Source of the DNA: Zooshikella ganghwensis DSM 15267
GTDB taxonomy: Bacteria; Pseudomonadota; Gammaproteobacteria; Pseudomonadales; Zooshikellaceae
Reading direction: 5' to 3'
Assembly (NCBI RefSeq): GCF_000428585.1
Contig: NZ_AUAF01000004.1
Coordinates: forward strand, 36,968-100,967
DNA: 64,000 bases
Shown: one piece after another, positions 1 through 10,019 of the stretch
Layout: each line of letters opens with the position of its first letter
Numbering within the stretch: the stretch's first letter is position 1
Notes under the pieces: generated by a model
Told to the model about the DNA's origin: nothing
Seen by the model: only the letters and a program-made list of their open reading frames with translations
Database searches by the model: none
Program-made: the position numbers and the translations under genes

Positions 1-1427
1 CTTACCTGTGAAAAGTCAAAGTATTCTTCTGTATACTCTTCTAATACTGCAGGAGCAAACGGTCTAAATGACTCCCTAAACTTAATTTTCATATTCATTT
101 TCATTTGCATATCTGGAGAACGTGGGTCACCAATTATTGATCTACCTCCCAATGCTCTTGGCCCAAACTCCATTGGCCCTTGATACCAACCAACAACATT
201 TTGGTTATTAATTTCATTTGCAACTTCAACACAAAGTTCATCATCAGATTTTATAGTATAAACTACATTGAGACTATCTAAGTAGTGGGTTATTTCTTCT
301 AAAGAGTACTTATTCCCAAGAAATGCTCCTCGCATATTATCATTATGACAAACCCTTCTCTCATTATTGAAGTGTAAGTACCACAGCGCCAATGCAGCAC
401 CTAGTGACCCTCCCGCATCGCCAGAAGCAGGTTGAATCCAAACATTAGAAAAAGGTCCACTTTGTAACAACTTGCTATTAGCCACGCAGTTCAAAGCCAC
501 CCCACCGGATAAGCAAATAGAATTAATTTGCTGATTTTTATAAAGTGTATTAGCAAGTTTCAAAATAATTTCCTCGGTTACCTCTTGTATTGATGCAGCA
601 ATATCAAGATCTAACTGTCGAATAGACTGATTTGGTTTACGAGGCTCATCTTTAAACAATTTTGCAAAGGAGTCATTTGTCATTTTCAACCCAGTAACAT
701 AGTCAAAATACTCCATATTTAACTTATATGACCCATCATCCTTTATCTCAACAATTTTTTCTCTTATTAAGTTACTATATTTTGCTTCTCCATAAGGCGC
801 TAACCCCATTAACTTATACTCACCACTATTAACTTTAAAACCTGTAAAATAGGTAAAGGCTGAGTAAAGTAGACCTATTGAATGAGGGAAATTAATTTGC
901 CACAAAGGTGTAATTTTTTCTTTTTCGCCTAACCAGGCACTCGATGTAGCCCACTCTCCTACCCCGTCAAGACATAGAATAAGGGCCTTATCAAATGGTG
1001 AGGGATAAAATGCTGATGCAGCATGAGATAAGTGGTGCTCAGAAAAGAACAGTTTTCCTTTAAATTTTTCCTCAGCAATATTACTTAATTGTTGCTTAAT
1101 TTCTCTTTTAAGATATAGCTTTTCTTTAAGCCAAATTGGCATTGAGGTTTTAAAGGACTGCCACCCCTTGGGTGCATAAGCCAAATAGCTTTCCACCAAA
1201 CGTTCAAATTTCAATAAGGGCTTGTCATAAAAAACTACACAGTCAACATCAGACAGTTGAATACCTTCCAATGACAAGCACATCTTGATGGCTTTTACAG
1301 GAAATCTTGCGTCATGCTTTATTCTGCTAAACCTCTCCTCTTGTAAAGCATATAAAATTTTTCCATCTTTCAGTAAGGCTGCAGCACTATCATGATAATA
1401 TGCAGAAATACCTAATATATAAGTCAT
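1..1427 (-). CDS. carbamoyltransferase, NodU/CmcH/TobZ family (3' end cut by window edge)
   Basis: Members of this family transfer a carbamoyl group from carbamoyl phosphate to a hydroxyl on a sugar or antibiotic scaffold, via a carbamoyl-adenylate. About 475 residues are visible, starting MTYILGISAYYHDSAAALL. Near residue 125 lies the Kae1-like metal motif HHLSHAA. Further on come DGVGEWATSS, LSGGVALNCVAN, PASGDAGGSLGAAL and GPRALGGRSIIGDPR. The last visible stretch, ESFRPFAPAVLEE, is the start of the family's C-terminal domain. The family usually reaches 560-610 residues, so roughly 100 are outside the window. The start is the only ATG ahead of the conserved N-terminus. The substrate cannot be told, because the likely biosynthetic neighbours lie beyond the left edge. 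Assignment to the family is firm; the specific role is unknown. Confidence 0.9.
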   Translation of the reverse strand, partial: MTYILGISAYYHDSAAALLKDGKILYALQEERFSRIKHDARFPVKAIKMCLSLEGIQLSDVDCVVFYDKPLLKFERLVESYLAYAPKGWQSFKTSMPIWLKEKLYLKREIKQQLSNIAEEKFKGKLFFSEHHLSHAASAFYPSPFDKALILCLDGVGEWATSSAWLGEKEKITPLWQINFPHSIGLLYSAFTYFTGFKVNSGEYKLMGLAPYGEAKYSNLIREKIVEIKDDGSYKLNMEYFDYVTGLKMTNDSFAKLFKDEPRKPNQSIRQLDLDIAASIQEVTEEIILKLANTLYKNQQINSICLSGGVALNCVANSKLLQSGPFSNVWIQPASGDAGGSLGAALALWYLHFNNERRVCHNDNMRGAFLGNKYSLEEITHYLDSLNVVYTIKSDDELCVEVANEINNQNVVGWYQGPMEFGPRALGGRSIIGDPRSPDMQMKMNMKIKFRESFRPFAPAVLEEYTEEYFDFSQV

Positions 1428-1597
1428 TACAGTTTTCTTTCTTATAAAATTTTATTTTCATAAATATAGCTATTACTCTAGTTCAATGAGAGAAAGCTGT
1501 TATACCTTTCGCACAAACTTAAATAAAATTTATTAAAGAAATGAGTAATGATTTAGATAATCATTAAAAAACTACGATACTTTTTTTGCTCATAGAT

Positions 1598-1629
1598 AAA
1601 AAAAAGGGCCTATATGGCCCCTTTTTTTT
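1598..1629. terminator. bidirectional intrinsic terminator between fba and the carbamoyltransferase
   Basis: A run of A, then GGGCC-TATAT-GGCCC, then a run of T. The A and T tracts extend the stem and supply a U tract in both directions. It lies just after the fba stop codon on the minus strand, so it most likely ends the tkt-epd-pgk-fba transcript. Confidence 0.85.
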
Positions 1630-1650
1630 GGAATAACTAAACAGGGATGT

Positions 1651-2682
1651 TTAGATATTTTTACCCAATGAAGTATTTTCAGAACGCAAGTCGCGACATG
1701 CTTGAGCAATACGTTCAGCCATACCCAACTCTGCAGCTTTACCCCAAGAGCGAGGGTCGTAGACTTTCTTATTACCTACTTCACCTTCAACTTTTAGGAC
1801 ACCGTCATAGTTTTTAAACATATGATCCACAACCGGGCGTGTAAATGCATATTGTGTATCTGTGTCAATATTCATTTTAACTACGCCGTATTCCAGTGTC
1901 TCATGAATTTCATGCAATTCAGAGCCAGAGCCACCGTGAAATACTAAGTCTAAACGAGCATCTTTTCCTAGCGCTTTTGCTACAGCATCTTGCCCATCAC
2001 GCAAAATAGTGGGTTTCAGTTTAACGTTACCTGGCTTGTAAACACCATGTACGTTACCGAACGTTGCGGCCAGCAAGAAACGACCCATTGAGCCAATTTC
2101 TTTCGCTGCCATCACCATATCTTCTGGTGTAGTGTAGAGCTTGTCAGCAGAAACACCGGAGGTGTCGTGACCATCTTCCTCCCCACCAACAACACCTGTT
2201 TCAATTTCCAGAATAATTTCATTAGCGACACAGTCAGCCATGATTCTTTTAGACTCTGCAATGTTTTGATCCATTGGTAGAGCAGAACCATCATACATAT
2301 GAGAGTTAAACAGATTCGGCAAACCTGCTGCACGACGTTTTTTAGTTTCTTCAATAAGTGGCTTCAAGAATGAGTCAACATACTCTGGATGGCAGTGGTC
2401 AGTGTGCAGAGCAACGTTAATATCATACTCTTCAGCAAGAATATGTACGTAAACAGCCAGCGCAATTGCACCTTTTGACATTGACCCTACAGCTTGGCCA
2501 GACGCAAACTTTCCACCACCTGTGGATACTTGAATAATGCCATCAGAGTTTGCCATTTTTAAGCCCAGCAAAGTAGCATTAGCTGTTTCACTGGAAGAAA
2601 CATTAATTGCTGGGTAGGCAAATTTATTCTGCTTTGCATTATCCAGCATTTGACAATACTGTTGGTAATTAACCACTGGCAT
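1651..2682 (-). CDS. fba: class II fructose-bisphosphate aldolase
   Basis: Zinc-dependent aldolase that interconverts fructose 1,6-bisphosphate with dihydroxyacetone phosphate and glyceraldehyde 3-phosphate in cytosolic glycolysis and gluconeogenesis. At 343 residues it fits the class II type. It carries the metal-site motif HTDHCHPEY near residue 94, the glycine-rich VFHGGSGS segment near residue 250, and NIDTDTQYAFTRP with the substrate-binding region near residue 275. GGAG lies about ten bases before the ATG. It is the last gene of the minus-strand run tkt-epd-pgk-fba, an order also found in Pseudomonas, and is followed by a strong terminator. No truncation or odd residue is seen. Confidence 0.95.
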   Translation of the reverse strand: MPVVNYQQYCQMLDNAKQNKFAYPAINVSSSETANATLLGLKMANSDGIIQVSTGGGKFASGQAVGSMSKGAIALAVYVHILAEEYDINVALHTDHCHPEYVDSFLKPLIEETKKRRAAGLPNLFNSHMYDGSALPMDQNIAESKRIMADCVANEIILEIETGVVGGEEDGHDTSGVSADKLYTTPEDMVMAAKEIGSMGRFLLAATFGNVHGVYKPGNVKLKPTILRDGQDAVAKALGKDARLDLVFHGGSGSELHEIHETLEYGVVKMNIDTDTQYAFTRPVVDHMFKNYDGVLKVEGEVGNKKVYDPRSWGKAAELGMAERIAQACRDLRSENTSLGKNI

Positions 2683-2770
2683 GATGCGTTTTCTCCGATT
2701 ATTGAAATATTTAAAAGTTTGTAGTGTAGTGAGCTCAACCTGTCGCCAAGCCCATTACCTTAAAGTCTAA

Positions 2771-2796
2771 TAACCAAGCGCAATGTGCTTTGGTTA
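2771..2796 (-). other. intercistronic stem-loop between pgk and fba
   Basis: The sequence TAACCAAGCGCA...TGTGCTTTGGTTA forms a stem of about twelve pairs with one bulge and a tiny loop, ten bases after the pgk stop codon. No T tract follows it on the minus strand, so it looks more like an mRNA processing or stability element, or a partial attenuator, than a full terminator. Confidence 0.5.
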
Positions 2797-2806
2797 TATG
2801 GTGTAA

Positions 2807-3973
2807 TTAACTTTGTTGAGCACGCTCTTCAAGCATTGCCACAGCAGGTAGTTTTTTGCCTTCTACAAATTCCAAGAAAGCTCCACCACCAGTAGAGATA
2901 TAAGACACTTTCTCAGCAATATCATACTTATCAATTGCCGCAAGTGTGTCGCCCCCACCCGCCAGAGAAAAAGCATCACTATCTGCAATTGCAAGTGAAA
3001 GCGCTTTTGTACCTTCACCAAACTGGTCAAACTCAAAAACACCTACAGGTCCATTCCAGATAATGGTTTTAGTTTCAGCCAGCAATTCTGCAAACTGTTT
3101 TGCTGTTTCAGGGCCAATATCTAAAATCATATCGTCATCTGCAACATCATCTACAGATTTAATAGTAGCTTCTGCAGATTCAGAAAACTCTTTAGCAGTA
3201 ACTACATCAACAGGCAGTGGAATATTGGTTTTAGCCATTAGCTTTTTAGCTTCAGGAATCAAGTCATGCTCACATAGAGACTTACCTACAGGTTTACCTG
3301 CAGCGGCTAAAAATGTATTAGCGATACCACCACCCACTATCAACTGATCAACGACATTTGATAATGATTCAAGCACAGTCAGCTTGGTAGAAACCTTAGA
3401 ACCACCGACAATAGCTGCAACAGGCTTAGCAGGACTCAATAAAGCTTTTGCTAAAGCATCTAATTCATTGGCTAACAAAGGTCCTGCACACGCTATTGGA
3501 GCATACTGCCCAACACCATGGGTAGATCCTTGTGCCCGGTGAGCGGTACCAAATGCATCCATAACGTAAACATCACATAGCGCAGCCATTTTTTTAGCTA
3601 ACGCTTCATCATTCTTTTTCTCGCCCTTGTTAAAGCGAACATTTTCCAGTAATACGACCTCTCCGGCATTAACCTCAACACCATCAAGCCAGTCTTTCAA
3701 TAAGCGAACTGGCTGGCCTAGTTTTTCGCTCATATATTCTGCAACAGGTGCTAAAGAAAACTCTTCAGCATATTCACCTTCTGTTGGACGACCTAAGTGA
3801 GACATTAGCATCACTTTTGCACCGGCAGCGATGGCTTGCTTAACCGTTGGCAAAGAAGCCATGATACGGGCATCACTGGCAACCTTTCCATTTTTTATGG
3901 GTACGTTCAGATCTTCACGGATAAGTACTCGCTTGCCCGCCAGATCAAGATCAGTCATTTTCAATATGGTCAT
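2807..3973 (-). CDS. pgk: phosphoglycerate kinase
   Basis: Transfers phosphate between 1,3-bisphosphoglycerate and ADP in cytosolic glycolysis. The 388 residues match bacterial Pgk length. The N-terminal domain has [11 protein letters not shown] (about residues 15-25) and the substrate motif SHLGRP (about 58-63). The C-terminal domain has [10 protein letters not shown], the WNGPVGVFE hinge and nucleotide region, and the ATP-binding GGGDTLAAI and [10 protein letters not shown] motifs. It lies between epd and fba on the same strand, as in Pseudomonas, consistent with one operon. A stem-loop follows its stop codon. Confidence 0.96.
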   Translation of the reverse strand: MTILKMTDLDLAGKRVLIREDLNVPIKNGKVASDARIMASLPTVKQAIAAGAKVMLMSHLGRPTEGEYAEEFSLAPVAEYMSEKLGQPVRLLKDWLDGVEVNAGEVVLLENVRFNKGEKKNDEALAKKMAALCDVYVMDAFGTAHRAQGSTHGVGQYAPIACAGPLLANELDALAKALLSPAKPVAAIVGGSKVSTKLTVLESLSNVVDQLIVGGGIANTFLAAAGKPVGKSLCEHDLIPEAKKLMAKTNIPLPVDVVTAKEFSESAEATIKSVDDVADDDMILDIGPETAKQFAELLAETKTIIWNGPVGVFEFDQFGEGTKALSLAIADSDAFSLAGGGDTLAAIDKYDIAEKVSYISTGGGAFLEFVEGKKLPAVAMLEERAQQS

Positions 3974-4131
3974 GCTGTTTCCTATATACCTTCTTGTTGC
4001 AACGTATTACTCAATACACATCTATGAGTGTATTACTCCTATCTTTCACTGTTTTTATTGGTTTATGTGATGTCATTGGAGCACTCGACAACACCATAAG
4101 ATGTAGTGTAATCGAGAATTTTTGTGTTGTT

Positions 4132-5151
4132 TCAAGCCATCTGCTTAAGCCAATGTAGACTGACGTCCAGCATACGATTGGCAAATCCCCACTCGTTATC
4201 AAACCAGGTGACCATTTTCACCATCTGACCACGAATAACTTTGGTTTGGGTCAAGTCAACTATAGATGAGTGTGAATCATGGTTAAAATCACATGAAACA
4301 AGTGGCTCTTCAACGTATCTCATCAGCCCTCTTAATGGGCCTCGAGCCGTTTGACGGATCATTTCATTTATTTCCGCCACGGTTGTTGTACGTTTTACCT
4401 GTACAGTTAAGTCCATTGCTGACACATTAATGGTAGGTACACGCATTGATAAAGCAGCGAAGCACCCAGCTAAGTGAGGCATGAGACGGTCTATTCCCTT
4501 AGCCAATCCAGTATCTCTCGGTATAATTGACTGCATTGCACTTCGTGTCAGACGTAAGTCTGTATGGTGATATGCATCAATAACCGGCTGATCATTCATG
4601 GCGGAATGGATAGTGGTAATCGTCCCATGCTCAATACCAAAATGGTCGTCTAATGTTTTTAGTACAGGAACAATACAGTTGGTGGTGCAAGACGCATTGG
4701 AAACAATTCTGTGGAAAGGTTTTAATTGTACTTCGTTAATACCATAAACGATGGTGGCATCAACTGTAGATTCTGCTGGTTGTGAAAATAACAGCCGTTT
4801 AGCGCCACTTTGCAGATGCACTTCGGCAGTTTCTCTATCTGTGTAGGAGCCCGTACACTCCAAAACCAAATCAATCCCAAGTGCCTCCCAAGGCAAATTT
4901 TTAGGTTCGGGATGATTAAGCAGCCGTATTTGATCCCCATTAACAACGAGTGAATTATTTTCTTGTCTGACCTGAGCAGGAAAATAACCATGCGTAGTAT
5001 CAAAACGGGTAAGGTAAGCTATTGTTTCAGGATCGGCTAACTCATTAATGGCTACTACTTGCAGGTGCTGGCGATAACGGTTTTCATATAACGCTCTTAA
5101 TACGCACTGCCCAATTCGACCATAACCATTAATTGCTATACGGTGGGCCAT
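4132..5151 (-). CDS. epd: erythrose-4-phosphate dehydrogenase (GAPDH-like)
   Basis: An NAD-dependent dehydrogenase of the GapA family. It starts with the Rossmann motif INGYGRIGQCVLRAL and has the catalytic cysteine in SNASCTTNCIVPVL near residue 153. The catalytic histidine is in TIHSAMNDQPV near residue 180, and WFDNEWGFANRM lies near the end. Its 339 residues and its place between tkt and pgk match epd of Pseudomonas and Enterobacteria. There Epd oxidises erythrose 4-phosphate to 4-phosphoerythronate for pyridoxal phosphate synthesis. The call rests on overall sequence feel (CIVPV after the active-site cysteine) and context. A glyceraldehyde 3-phosphate role cannot be excluded by sight, and no other GAPDH lies in the window. 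Confidence 0.85.
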   Translation of the reverse strand: MAHRIAINGYGRIGQCVLRALYENRYRQHLQVVAINELADPETIAYLTRFDTTHGYFPAQVRQENNSLVVNGDQIRLLNHPEPKNLPWEALGIDLVLECTGSYTDRETAEVHLQSGAKRLLFSQPAESTVDATIVYGINEVQLKPFHRIVSNASCTTNCIVPVLKTLDDHFGIEHGTITTIHSAMNDQPVIDAYHHTDLRLTRSAMQSIIPRDTGLAKGIDRLMPHLAGCFAALSMRVPTINVSAMDLTVQVKRTTTVAEINEMIRQTARGPLRGLMRYVEEPLVSCDFNHDSHSSIVDLTQTKVIRGQMVKMVTWFDNEWGFANRMLDVSLHWLKQMA

Positions 5152-5380
5152 TAAGTTACTGGATACCTCACTTTAAGTTTCACTTCTGAAAAAACTCCAA
5201 TCAGGTAAACACTTTACTTAGGAGCGACTGGTCTATTATATGTTGTTGTTAACAGCCACGTAATGTTTGTATGAGACTTCTTGGTAGCACTTATTAGTCA
5301 CTATCAAGCTTAGCAAAGTAACGAATTAACCTCTACTACATGCTTTGTTATTGAACATTATAAAACCTGCCCCATAACCA

Positions 5381-5406
5381 AAATGGGCGACTAACGCCGC
5401 CCATTT
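5381..5406 (-). terminator. stem-loop after tkt, possible weak terminator
   Basis: Perfect 9 bp arms, AAATGGGCG and CGCCCATTT, with an 8-base loop. They lie 14 bases after the tkt stop codon on the minus strand, and the stem ends in a short T run. This could reduce read-through from tkt into epd, which begins about 230 bases further on. Confidence 0.6.
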
Positions 5407-5419
5407 CTGCATGCCGGAA

Positions 5420-7441
5420 TTAAATATCAGAAAGTAAATCTTCTGCAGTACTCACAACATGGTCTACTGTAAAGCCAAACATCTCGAATAATTCACCCGC
5501 AGGTGCTGATTCGCCATAGGTTGTCATACCCACAATACGACCATCCAAGCCAACATATTTATACCAGAAGTCAGCATGGGCAGCTTCGATAGCAATTCTT
5601 GCGGTGACTTCTAAAGGTAAAACTGACTGTTTGTATTCAACAGACTGCTCATCAAACACATCAGTAGAAGGCATTGATACAACACGTACCTTATGTCCTT
5701 TAACGGATAGTGCATCGGCAGCATCCATCGCCAAGCCCACTTCTGAGCCTGTTGCAATTAGAATCAAGTCAGGTGTACCTTCGCTATCACGAAGTACATA
5801 TCCACCCTTAGCTACATCTGCAACTTGAACATCAGTACGTGCTTGATGAGGCAGGTTTTGACGAGAGAAAATCAATGCAGAAGGGCCATCTACACGCTCA
5901 ATGGCAGACTTCCATGCTACTGCAGTTTCAACCGTGTCACATGGACGCCACATTGCTAGGTTGGGTGTTGATCTTAGGTTCGCCAATTGCTCAATCGGCT
6001 GGTGTGTAGGACCGTCTTCACCCAGACCAATAGAGTCATGTGTATACACGAAAATACTGCGCTTCTTCATCAAAGCAGCCATACGCACGGCATTACGCGC
6101 ATATTCCATGAACACAAGGAACGTCGCACCATAAGGCACAAAACCACCATGCAATGCCAGGCCATTCATGATCGCAGACATCCCAAACTCACGAACCCCG
6201 TAAAACAGGTAGTTACCTGCAGGCATCTCTTTGCTTACACCTACGCAACCTTTCCATAATGTCAGGTTAGAACCTGCAAGGTCAGCGGAACCACCCATAA
6301 ACTCAGGCAACAAAGGACCAAACGCGTTTAAGGTATTTTGCGATGCTTTACGACTTGCAATAGTCTCACCTGTCAGCTGACAGTCACGGATATATTGGTC
6401 CGCTTGAGCAGAAAAGTTAGCTGGCAACTCACCACTCATGCGACGACTAAACTCAGCAGCTAGCTCTGGATATTCTTTTTGATAAGCAGCAAATAGGTCA
6501 TTCCATTGCTGCTCACGGTTTTTGCCCGCTTCTTTCGCATCCCAAGCACTATAAATACTTTCAGGCACTTCAAAAGGTGCATGCTGCCAACCCAACTGCT
6601 GGCGAGTTAAGGCAATTTCATCATCACCCAGAGGTGCACCATGACATTCTTCTTTACCAGACTTATTTGGAGAACCATAACCAATAATGGTTTTACAGCA
6701 GATTAACGTGGGTTGATCCGTGTTAGCACGAGCTTGTTCGATCGCCGCTTTAATGGCTTCAGGATCATGACCATCAACACCAGGAATAACTTGCCAGCCA
6801 TAAGCTTCAAAACGCTTGGCAGTATCATCAGTGAACCAGCCTTCTACCTCACCATCAATGGAAATACCATTATCGTCATAAAAGGCAATTAACTTACCAA
6901 GCCCCAGCGTACCAGCGAGAGAGCACACTTCATGGGAAATACCTTCCATGAGGCAGCCATCACCTAAGAATGCATAAGTAAAGTGATCAACAATAGAAAG
7001 ATTTGGACGATTGAATTGGCCTGCCAATACTTTTTCTGCAACAGCAAAACCTACTGCGTTGGCAATACCTTGTCCCAAAGGACCTGTTGTTGTCTCAACA
7101 CCAGGCGCATAACCATACTCTGGGTGTCCTGCTGTTTTTGAATGCAGTTGGCGGAAGTCCTTCAAGTCATCAATAGACAACTCATAACCACTCAAATGCA
7201 ATAAAGAGTACAACAACATGGAGCCATGACCATTAGATAGTACAAACCGGTCACGGTTACTCCAGTCAGGATTTACAGGATTATGTTGCAGGTAATCGCG
7301 CCAAAGTACTTCTGCGATATCTGCCATGCCCATGGGGGCACCCGGATGGCCACTTTTAGCCTTTTGTACTGCATCCATGCTAAGTGCACGAATTGCATTA
7401 GCACATTCTTTCCGAGGTGACATGGCTTCACTAGACGGCAT
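5420..7441 (-). CDS. tkt: transketolase
   Basis: Thiamine diphosphate enzyme that moves two-carbon units between sugar phosphates in the non-oxidative pentose phosphate pathway. At 673 residues it is full length. The N-terminal domain has [11 protein letters not shown] (about 32-42), [21 protein letters not shown] and the TDP-binding [12 protein letters not shown]...DDNGISIDG segment. The middle domain has [10 protein letters not shown] and the [15 protein letters not shown] loop. The start is supported by AGGAG six bases before the ATG; an in-frame ATG six codons in is less well placed. It is divergent from the SahR-like regulator and shares a 200-base spacer with it. Confidence 0.96.
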   Translation of the reverse strand: MPSSEAMSPRKECANAIRALSMDAVQKAKSGHPGAPMGMADIAEVLWRDYLQHNPVNPDWSNRDRFVLSNGHGSMLLYSLLHLSGYELSIDDLKDFRQLHSKTAGHPEYGYAPGVETTTGPLGQGIANAVGFAVAEKVLAGQFNRPNLSIVDHFTYAFLGDGCLMEGISHEVCSLAGTLGLGKLIAFYDDNGISIDGEVEGWFTDDTAKRFEAYGWQVIPGVDGHDPEAIKAAIEQARANTDQPTLICCKTIIGYGSPNKSGKEECHGAPLGDDEIALTRQQLGWQHAPFEVPESIYSAWDAKEAGKNREQQWNDLFAAYQKEYPELAAEFSRRMSGELPANFSAQADQYIRDCQLTGETIASRKASQNTLNAFGPLLPEFMGGSADLAGSNLTLWKGCVGVSKEMPAGNYLFYGVREFGMSAIMNGLALHGGFVPYGATFLVFMEYARNAVRMAALMKKRSIFVYTHDSIGLGEDGPTHQPIEQLANLRSTPNLAMWRPCDTVETAVAWKSAIERVDGPSALIFSRQNLPHQARTDVQVADVAKGGYVLRDSEGTPDLILIATGSEVGLAMDAADALSVKGHKVRVVSMPSTDVFDEQSVEYKQSVLPLEVTARIAIEAAHADFWYKYVGLDGRIVGMTTYGESAPAGELFEMFGFTVDHVVSTAEDLLSDI

Positions 7442-7571
7442 GGAAAACTCCTAGGATGTTCAAGTAGCAACCAAAGAACGGCATTTTCGCTTTTTCTGGC
7501 CTTCACAGCAAATTTCTTGCACGTTAAAACCACCTACCAACCATCAAATATTAAAAAGCAAATATTAATAA

Positions 7572-7609
7572 ACAATATCTATATCAATGAGATTTGATAT
7601 AGATATTGT
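7572..7609. promoter_or_regulatory. perfect palindrome, probable SahR operator
   Basis: The arms ACAATATCTATATCAA and TTGATATAGATATTGT are exact 16-base reverse complements separated by TGAGAT. The right arm covers a TTGATA box that could serve as the -35 of the downstream regulator. A symmetric site this good, 32 bases ahead of an ArsR-type dimeric regulator, is most simply its autoregulatory operator. It might also act on the divergent tkt. Confidence 0.75.
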
Positions 7610-7623
7610 GATCACATTTTAAT
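7594..7623 (+). promoter_or_regulatory. candidate promoter of the sahR-metK unit
   Basis: TTGATA at 7594-7599 and TTTAAT at 7618-7623 are 18 bases apart, and the start codon is 18 bases further downstream. The -35 box sits inside the right arm of the palindrome, so a bound regulator would block RNA polymerase. Inferred from sequence only. Confidence 0.4.
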
Positions 7624-7641
7624 ACTGCTAGACTGCCCCAC

Positions 7642-8658
7642 ATGAAATCCCAAGACCTACTACCAAATGACACCTATCACCTTTCGATTGATCGACTGGT
7701 CAGGCTTTGCAAAGCCTGTGCAGACCCTCAAAGAATGGCTATTTTACGGGTACTAAAAAACAACTCATTTGGAGTTCTTGAGTTATCAACTATTTTGGAT
7801 TGCCGACAGTCTGGTGTCAGTCATCACCTAAAAGTATTAGTTCAAGCTGAACTAATTACGCACCATCGCGAAGGTAATTCGATCTTTTACCGACGAGCGG
7901 TGATACCTCAACCCCATCCTCTAAGAGCTGTCATTCAAGGTTTATTCAATAACCTTGATCAGTTGCCTTTGGAGGAAAAGTATCAGCAAGGGGTGGATAT
8001 GATTCGTGCCCAGCGTGCTGAATCATCCCAGGCGTTCTTTGCACGCCATGCTGACCGCTTCAATGAACAACAAGTGCTTATTGCAGAATACGGACAATAC
8101 GCAAGGGTTGCTGCTGATGCTGTCCATGGGCTTCACTTTGAGTCAAAAAATACGGCCATTGAAATTGGTCCAGGTGAAGGGGTATTTCTTGCGGAGCTAG
8201 CACCACAGTTTTCAAAGATTTTTGCTGTTGATAACTCACAGCAAATGTTAGACCGTGCTCAAGCCTTTGCTCAGGTGAACCAGCTTAATAATATTGAGTT
8301 TATACATGGGGAAGCCCAACAAGCACTTGAGCGTGGAGTACAAGCAGACTGTGTGGTAATGAATATGGTTTTACACCATGTCCCTTCACCCGCAGAGCTG
8401 TTTATCACCATTGGTAAACTTCTTAAGCCAGAAGGGCATCTGGTGGTATGCGACCTTTGCCGCCATGACCAAAGCTGGGTCAGGGATAATTGTGGCGACT
8501 TATGGTTGGGGTTTGCCAGTGAAGACTTTTCCGAGTGGGCACACAATGCCCAGTTGGAAACAGGAGAAAGCCTGTACCTTGGGCTGCGTAATGGTTTCCA
8601 GATCCAGGTACGCTGCTTTCGTAAACAATCAAAGCCAAATGAATCAAGTATCACTTAA
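7642..8658 (+). CDS. sahR: ArsR-family regulator fused to a SAM-dependent methyltransferase-like domain (SahR type)
   Basis: Residues 15-100 form a winged helix: [18 protein letters not shown] is followed by the recognition helix [13 protein letters not shown]. Residues 130-310 form a class I methyltransferase fold, with the SAM/SAH-binding loop EIGPGEG at 174-180, the acidic FAVDNS strand end, and NMVLHHV. This two-part design directly ahead of metK, with ahcY and metF following, matches SahR. SahR is described in Proteobacteria as a sensor of S-adenosylhomocysteine that represses SAM-cycle genes. The C-terminal domain is probably a ligand sensor rather than an enzyme. The palindrome at 7572-7609 is the probable binding site. 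The metK start codon lies 23 bases after the stop, so the two are likely cotranscribed. Confidence 0.85.
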   Translation: MKSQDLLPNDTYHLSIDRLVRLCKACADPQRMAILRVLKNNSFGVLELSTILDCRQSGVSHHLKVLVQAELITHHREGNSIFYRRAVIPQPHPLRAVIQGLFNNLDQLPLEEKYQQGVDMIRAQRAESSQAFFARHADRFNEQQVLIAEYGQYARVAADAVHGLHFESKNTAIEIGPGEGVFLAELAPQFSKIFAVDNSQQMLDRAQAFAQVNQLNNIEFIHGEAQQALERGVQADCVVMNMVLHHVPSPAELFITIGKLLKPEGHLVVCDLCRHDQSWVRDNCGDLWLGFASEDFSEWAHNAQLETGESLYLGLRNGFQIQVRCFRKQSKPNESSIT

Positions 8659-8681
8659 TTTCCAGAAAAGGATATGCCGTT

Positions 8682-9842
8682 ATGGCTGAATACTCTTTGT
8701 TTACGTCAGAATCCGTCTCAGAAGGACATCCTGATAAAGTAGCGGACCAGATATCCGATGCCATTCTAGATGCCATTATAAAAGACGACCCTAATGCACG
8801 CGTTGCTGTTGAAACACTGGTTAAAACAGGCATGGTTTTGGTCGCAGGCGAAGTCCGCACTGAAACCTATGTAGATATTGAAGACCTTGTTCGTGATGTT
8901 GTACTGAAAATAGGTTATGACCATTCAGATATGGGCTTCGATGGCGCTTCATGTGCTGTCTTAAATGCGATTGGTAAACAGTCGGCTGATATCGCCGTCG
9001 GTGTCGATGAAAGCGACAGCAAAAAACTAGGTGCTGGCGACCAAGGCCTGATGTTCGGCTATGCCTCCAATGAAACCGAGGTACTGATGCCTGCGCCTAT
9101 TACTTATGCACACCGCTTGGTAGAGCGCCAAGCTCATGTGCGCAAAAGAGGTGTTTTGCCCTGGTTACGTCCCGATGCAAAAAGCCAAGTCACTTTCCAT
9201 TATGACAGCTACGGTAAGCCAGTGGGTATTGATGCGGTCGTCCTTTCAACCCAGCACGAAGAAGGTATCAGCCAAGAGAATATTCGCGAAGCTGTGCTTG
9301 AAGAAATTATCAAGCCTGTGCTACCAGCCGAGTGGCTTGGCAAGCATACCAAGTACTTTATCAATCCAACCGGCAAGTTTGTTATTGGTGGACCTGTTGG
9401 TGACTGTGGACTAACAGGCCGCAAGATCATTGTTGACACATACGGTGGTATGGCTCGTCATGGTGGTGGTGCTTTCTCTGGTAAAGACCCATCAAAAGTA
9501 GACCGCAGTGCGGCTTATGCAGGTCGATATGTGGCCAAGAATATTGTTGCTGCGGGTCTGGCTGAACGCTGTGAAATTCAGGTGTCTTACGCCATTGGTG
9601 TCTCTGAACCAACCTCGATCAGTATTAACACCTTCGGTACAGGTAAAGCGTCAGACGAACAAATTGAAGCTTTGGTACGTGAGCACTTTGACTTAACACC
9701 ACAAGGTTTGATTGACATGCTGAATCTACGGCGTCCTATTTACCAGAGAACAGCAGCCTATGGGCACTTTGGTCGTGAAGAACCTGAGTTTTCCTGGGAG
9801 CAAACAGACAAAGCTCAAATTCTTCGTGATGCAGTAAGCTAA
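8682..9842 (+). CDS. metK: S-adenosylmethionine synthetase
   Basis: Makes S-adenosylmethionine from methionine and ATP in the cytosol. The 386 residues are full length. The N-terminus has [17 protein letters not shown] with the ATP-binding histidine. [12 protein letters not shown] lies near residue 115, and the phosphate-binding loop [19 protein letters not shown] lies near residue 260. AAGGA precedes the ATG. It sits between the SahR-like regulator and ahcY, so SAM synthesis and SAH removal are side by side. Confidence 0.97.
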   Translation: MAEYSLFTSESVSEGHPDKVADQISDAILDAIIKDDPNARVAVETLVKTGMVLVAGEVRTETYVDIEDLVRDVVLKIGYDHSDMGFDGASCAVLNAIGKQSADIAVGVDESDSKKLGAGDQGLMFGYASNETEVLMPAPITYAHRLVERQAHVRKRGVLPWLRPDAKSQVTFHYDSYGKPVGIDAVVLSTQHEEGISQENIREAVLEEIIKPVLPAEWLGKHTKYFINPTGKFVIGGPVGDCGLTGRKIIVDTYGGMARHGGGAFSGKDPSKVDRSAAYAGRYVAKNIVAAGLAERCEIQVSYAIGVSEPTSISINTFGTGKASDEQIEALVREHFDLTPQGLIDMLNLRRPIYQRTAAYGHFGREEPEFSWEQTDKAQILRDAVS

Positions 9843-9865
9843 TTACCTAGACTTCAAGGATTGAA

Positions 9866-9950
9866 ATGTTGCAAAAATATGCGCAACTTTGGCCTTAATT
9901 TTTATCATGGTGATTTTAATAAAGCCGCTTTAGCCATATTTTTGCAACAC
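9866..9950. repeat. long imperfect palindrome in the metK-ahcY spacer
   Basis: The outer arms TGTTGCAAAAATATG (9867-9881) and CATATTTTTGCAACA (9935-9949) are exact 15-base complements. Inside them GGCCTTAATTTTTATCA and TGATTTTAATAAAGCC pair partly around a short loop. The whole 84-base stretch can fold into one long hairpin. It fills most of the 177 bases before the ahcY start. I see no match to the SAH riboswitch layout and no terminal T tract. It could be an mRNA leader structure or a small palindromic mobile remnant. Confidence 0.65.
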
Positions 9951-10019
9951 ATTGAATTGCACATCTCAGCAAACATCGCCCGTTTATAATAAAAAATGAC
10001 AAATCACAGGACAGAAGCT

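Noticed and set aside
9843..10019. SAH riboswitch ahead of ahcY
   Set aside because: The expected GC-rich pseudoknot layout is not seen; the spacer is AT-rich and dominated by one long palindrome.
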